From Cristatella mucedo (taxonomy: Eukaryota > Bryozoa > Phylactolaemata > Cristatellidae): a stretch of DNA of 64,000 bases. The notes under the pieces were generated by a model, which saw only the letters and a list, made by a program, of their open reading frames with translations, was not told where the DNA came from and did no database searches. Shown here in pieces: positions 59,538 through 64,000 of this stretch. The number at the start of each line of letters is the position of its first letter. The stretch's first letter is position 1. Location: contig WPIO01000015.1 in the NCBI GenBank assembly GCA_009760855.2, forward strand, positions 2,256,001-2,320,000. Reading direction: 5' to 3'. Position numbers and translations under genes: made by a program.

Positions 59538-61040
59538 CTTCGCCTTTCTCTTGTACAACTGTTCAGAAGCATCTCTAGAGAGTGTCCACCAGTAGTCAGC
59601 CAGTATTATAGTGGACCATCTTCCCTGGTATCTTTGTTCTGTTGATGCGATATCTTTATGAAAACGTTCGCCATGTTCATCACTAAGTTTACCACAGCTG
59701 TCAAGGAAGAAATCAAAATGGGAATGAAGGAAGTGGGTCTTTAGAGACTATTGCAGCTAAAATTCTGATCCTGCATCAGCACGTCTACTGGTTACGTGTA
59801 GTTTTCTGCCTTAACATTCCCGTGAAAGTCTGTATACACTAGGCAAAAAGCATTCCATACTTGTTTCGTTTCACCCTGCAGCAGGTTGTTGAACCGGTCA
59901 TCTTTGAAGAGCTGTCGAAAGTGAGGATCCACAAAAAATTCCCTCTTTAATCTTTGCTTTGCTGAGTCGAGGGAATCTTTCGCATAGTTATCGGAAAGCT
60001 GGCGAAGCCTGGTCTACAGCATTCACGAAGTTCATCATAAAACCTAGTTTGATGTGAAAGGGTGGTAACAGAATTTTGCTAGCCTCGACCAGAGCTGGGT
60101 GCTGAAAATTCTTCTCTTCAACTAGTACATCTTGACTGCGAGTCCATTCCTTCCGCAAGTAGTGCAATTTCCTTGCTCGGCTATCCCACTCACGTAAGAA
60201 ACACGGGTATTTTGTATATCCCTGCTGCAGTCTCATTAACAGGACGCATACCTTCAAATCGCCCCAGAGGTGCCAGTTCTATTGTTATTCTCAATGGAAT
60301 TCAGTAGCTGCTTTAAGTTATCGTATGTCTCTTTCATGCATAAGGCTATTATGAGGCCTTCAATATTGGAACAGATTACCAGGTTACTTTCCTTCCTGAA
60401 GGAAGGCTCCAAGTGCTGGTGGGGCTTACTATATAAAGTAATTGTGACATCTTCGTAGAGAAGATGCCATTGTTGAGTCTTGATCCTAGCAACTCTGCCT
60501 TGTTGTTGGATAAGTCCAAACCACGAACCAGGTCATTTGGTTCGTCCTATGTTATCCTGTGTGGGGTTGACGACGTACCACAGTGGAAATCGGGATCACT
60601 GCTGACGTACCAGAAGAAGAGCAGGTTGGCTCACCCTTGTCCTCATCAGATGAATCAAGAGAATATTCTAATGGAGGTTCTGAAATAGGAAGTTCCTCAC
60701 CGTGTGGAACTGGTCTCAATGCAGACGGAATGTTTGACTATTCTCGACTTCTTTTGCTTCGTTATTCCTCCGGAAAGAGGAGGAACCAAGCAGAAGTAAC
60801 AGTCATTTGTGTGGTTGCTTGGCTCTCCCCACAACATTGGAGCCGAAACGGGATTGCAGGTCATTTGCCTTCAACCACTGTGAAAGCTGTGTTGTACATG
60901 TAGCACAGCATGTATGCGGGACCCAAGGCTATTCTTGGTCGCCAACCTTGCATCCGAAGTAAAGATGATATGCCTTCTTTATTTGAGAAGCGATAGTTTT
61001 CTTCGGGTTGGAAAATATCCCTTCCTCACAAATACATCAA
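59538..61040 (-). pseudogene. Decayed copy of a multicopy animal gene family of unknown function
   Basis: The reverse strand matches a family I have seen repeatedly among hypothetical proteins of arthropods and cnidarians. Blocks in order: YHLYFGCKVGDQ..CCATC (~60985-60910), MLWGEPSNHTNDCYFC (~60840), NDLVRGLDLSNNKAELLGSR (~60540), then MKETYDNLKQLL (~60340). Next come RLQQGYTKYPCFLREWDSRA, LLPPFHIKLGFMMNFVNAVD (~60080), HFLHSHFDFFLDSCG, DEHGERFHKDIASTEQRYQG and W..LADYWW, ending in a Lys-rich tail and stop near 59538. At least three frameshifts and several stops, so not functional. Cys-rich N-terminal blocks suggest metal binding. The copy number of such genes suggests mobility, but the mechanism is unknown to me. 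Confidence 0.7.
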
Positions 61041-61645
61041 AAATTGTTCACGGTATAAACACACTTCCGAGGCATTACTATTCTGCATTATACATCAATG
61101 GATAAAAAATATGAGAGTAATGTAACATGTCTCGCAAAAAGTCTGAAATATTTTAAATGCTCAACCTTTCCGTTTGAGCTGTATGACGTCAGCTTACTGC
61201 AGTAGCCGCTTCGCAGTAGTATAGCAGTGCATCAGAAAATCATGCAATCAATTGTGGATGATGCATGCATGACTTTATTATACAATGCGATGGTATATTA
61301 CATCAGTCTAGGCTTATTTAAGATGTTGTTGCAGTCCTACTTGATAAATTTACACTGTGCAACATAGAATATAAACTATATGAAGTATCTTCAAAACGAC
61401 AGTGAAACTGTTATAGCTATATTCGTGTTCAGTATACACATATACTTAAGACCGGGGCCTTTTTAATTCAGTAACAATTTCAATGTTGACCGGTGTCATA
61501 TGTCCGGAGAGCATACTACAATAGGATCTACCGATTTTTAAATTTAGGCTTTCCAATGTGTGTGGTAAACTTGTCGGTTTAGTTGTGCCTGAATTTTAGC
61601 TCAAGCTCTTTAGCTTATGAAGCAATACACGTAAAGTGAAATTTA
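61040..61645. other. No feature recognised
   Basis: AT-rich, short ORFs only. Confidence 0.4.
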
Positions 61646-61647
61646 GA

Positions 61648-61797
61648 CGATTTAACAGTCCCATTTGTTTAGCTGCCGAAGAGCTTTAGCGGCCACTGCC
61701 ACCGCTTGCAGTTGGCGGTAAGATATTACCTGCAGCAGGACTCGAACCCACGATCTGGTCTTAAAGTGGGAGGAACTTACTCTTAAGCACAGACCCT
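61648..61797 (-). repeat. SINE-1, reverse
   Basis: gatttaacagtcccatttgt start and actcgaacccacgatctggt B-box complement. Confidence 0.7.
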
Positions 61798-61799
61798 GG

Positions 61800-62285
61800 G
61801 ACGAGTCTTTATAAGGGTAAGTTTTTCTAGCACTAGGCACGGACAAGCGAGAACATCATACATCTGTTTCGTTGTGTTCTTCGACCTAACTTTGCCTTTA
61901 TTACTATATTAGTAATGTTATATATATATATATGACGTATTTTGGAAAAACGAATCCCAGAAAAAAATTTGTTTTTTTCCGTTGAAACTGTATTACGCAG
62001 GTATCGCAGCACTGCCCTTTTGAAAAAGTAGGATTGCGCTTGCTTGCTCGACGCCTGATTTCATCCTTATGTACTGTTGTGGGTGTGGCATCGCCGCCTT
62101 GTCGTTCCGCCTTCAGCCAGGCTTACACCACTCGATCTGACCAATGTGTGGGCTGCGCGTCAGCTCGCCGGGCACTAGAACTTGGCCTCACATACGCCGA
62201 CCAAGTGAGATTTAATAGCCAAGTCGTCTGACCCCATTAGCGCTGAAGCGACCTAAATACTGCCATTTCACCGCCTGTGTGGATG
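61800..62285. other. No feature recognised
   Basis: Small TA run at 61920-61934; ORF 62034-62231 has no recognisable domain. Confidence 0.4.
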
Positions 62286-62288
62286 CTA

Positions 62289-62299
62289 TCGTTCTCTCT

Positions 62300-62376
<77 letters not shown>

Positions 62377-62402
62377 TCCTCTCTCATTCTCTCTTTCTCT
62401 CG
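62289..62402. repeat. (CT)n microsatellite
   Basis: CT/CTT run of ~110 bases. Confidence 0.95.
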
Positions 62403-62696
62403 CTTACTCGCTCTTCAAGCCCCGTGCTCCGTAGCAGCGTACCCGAGGGCTGCGAGACCAGTATGTACGCTCACCCGCCCGTTTGCAATACAGCCGTCGT
62501 CTCGCCCGCAACGCATATGTGGGGGGGGGGGCTCCGCCATTCGTCATCATTCTCTTCGCCGCGCAGCCGCCGCAGCTGCCGCGTGCATGTGCCTCCACAC
62601 CGGTCCAGTCAATAATGTCTGACTGCTCCTTAGTAGACATTAAAGGTAACTGTGGCATGAAGGGCTGTGAATCCTGCATCCCACAATCATAACCTG

Positions 62697-62847
62697 TTAG
62701 CTATGCAGGCAAGGTGCACGGCATTCATGACCAGGGTTGTGGGTTCGAATCCTGCGGTGGGCGATTCTTTATTGCCAACTACAGCGGTGGCGGTGGTCGT
62801 TAAGGCTCTTCAGCCGCTATGTAAGTGAGGCTGTCAAATCAGCTAAC
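62697..62847 (+). repeat. SINE-1
   Basis: ggttgtgggttcgaatcctg B-box, ggtgggcgattctttattgc, end gaggctgtcaaatcagctaa. The tRNA head is degraded. Confidence 0.75.
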
Positions 62848-62849
62848 CG

Positions 62850-63165
62850 TTTTTTTATGCGAGTGACTTCATTAAACGATAATGACTACCAGAAGATGTT
62901 CTGGACGTTTAAAAGAAGACTGCCTTTTGTATTTTAGCAGATAAGAAAGGTCTAATTGATGCTGTCCTATTTAGACATAGCCCTCCCACAAAATTAAATA
63001 AAAAAGCTCACTTTTTACTCTTTATGCACTTATTATTAGGAAGCTTGGATGTAAAGCCAATCTTATTTTTTTGTAGCCCGACTATTAGTTTCGCACACTC
63101 TTCAGCTATGACAAAGCTGTTTTTTATATATCGTGGCGGCCCATTTTCCGTTAGCCCCCCAAAGC
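62850..63165. other. No feature recognised
   Basis: AT-rich single-copy-looking sequence before the terminal array. Confidence 0.4.
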
Positions 63166-64000
63166 ATATATATATATATATATGTATATATGTATATATG
63201 TATATATGTATATATGTATATATGTATATATGTATATATTTATATATGTATATATGTATATATGTATATATGTATATATGTATATATGTATATATGTATA
63301 TGTGTATATGTGTATATATGTATATATGTATATATGTTTATATTTATATATGTATATATGTATATATGTATATATTTGTATATTTATATATGTATATATT
63401 TGTATATATGTATATATTTATATATTTGTATATTTGTATTTTTGTATATTTACATATTTATATATTTATATATTTACGTATTTACATATTTGTATATTTA
63501 CATATTTATATATTTATATATTTACATATTTACATATTTACATATTTACATATTTACGTATTTACATATTTATATATTTACATATTTACATATTTACGTA
63601 TTTATATATTTACATATTTATATATTTATATATTTATATATTTACATATTTACATATTTACATATTTATATATTTATATATTTATATATATATATACTTA
63701 TATATTTATTTATTTTTATATTTATATATTTATATATTTATATATTTATATATTTATATATTTACATATATTTATATATTTATATATTTATATATTTATA
63801 TATTTATATATTTATATATTTATATATTTATATATTTATATATTTATATATTTATATATTTATATATTTATATATTTATATTTTTATATATTTATATATT
63901 TATATATTTATATATTTATATATTTATATATTTATATATTTATATATTTATATATTTATATATTTATATATTTATATATTTATATATTTATATATTTATA
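63166..64000. repeat. A+T tandem array, continues past the window
   Basis: Starts as 12-base units of the type tatatatgtata, passes through mixed tatatttaca units, and becomes a nearly pure 8-base tatattta array to the last base. Confidence 0.95.

Overview
This is animal nuclear DNA. It carries split genes with GT-AG introns, LINE, SINE, hAT and Ty3/gypsy relics, and many GA/CT, TA, TG and TTA microsatellites. There is no operon structure, rRNA gene or CRISPR array. The two recognisable genes are PIK3C3/VPS34 (all eukaryotes) and a doublecortin-like kinase (an animal family). Both proteins are clearly diverged from the vertebrate forms, so an invertebrate is likely. I cannot name the phylum.

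Layout: (1) From 1 to about 23.5 kb lies the plus-strand 3' half of PIK3C3. Nine exons encode the end of the helical/accessory region and the whole lipid-kinase domain. Introns reach 7.4 kb and hold most of the repeats. Upstream exons must lie left of the window. (2) From 24.2 to 39.1 kb lies what looks like the complete coding region of a minus-strand doublecortin-like kinase (DCLK): eight exons and a predicted 888 residues, with two DCX tubulin-binding domains, an Ala-rich linker, a CAMK-type kinase and a short tail. The two genes are tail to tail, with about 0.7 kb between stop codons. All exon phases join in frame without adjustment, which strongly supports both models. (3) From 39.2 to 53.3 kb is DNA upstream of DCLK with no recognised gene. 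It has several CpG-rich islands, a cluster of heat-shock-element-like motifs around a TATA box at 42.2 kb, GC boxes, and TATA-like motifs at 48.6 and 53.08 kb. (4) From 53.8 to 56.3 kb is an AT-rich hAT transposon relic, itself interrupted by a LINE end and a SINE. (5) From 56.3 to 64 kb is repeat-rich DNA with a perfect 41-bp inverted repeat, a decayed copy of a multicopy gene family of unknown function (59.5-61.0 kb), and a long A+T tandem array that runs off the right edge.

The two genes have no evident shared pathway. VPS34 makes PI3P on endosomes and autophagic membranes; DCLK is a microtubule-associated kinase. The most interesting secondary signals are a tRNA-derived SINE whose 3' tail matches the resident LINE tail, a TA-flanked pogo/Tigger-like element split by a LINE, huge polypyrimidine microsatellites just upstream of two DCLK exons, and the HSE/TATA cluster.
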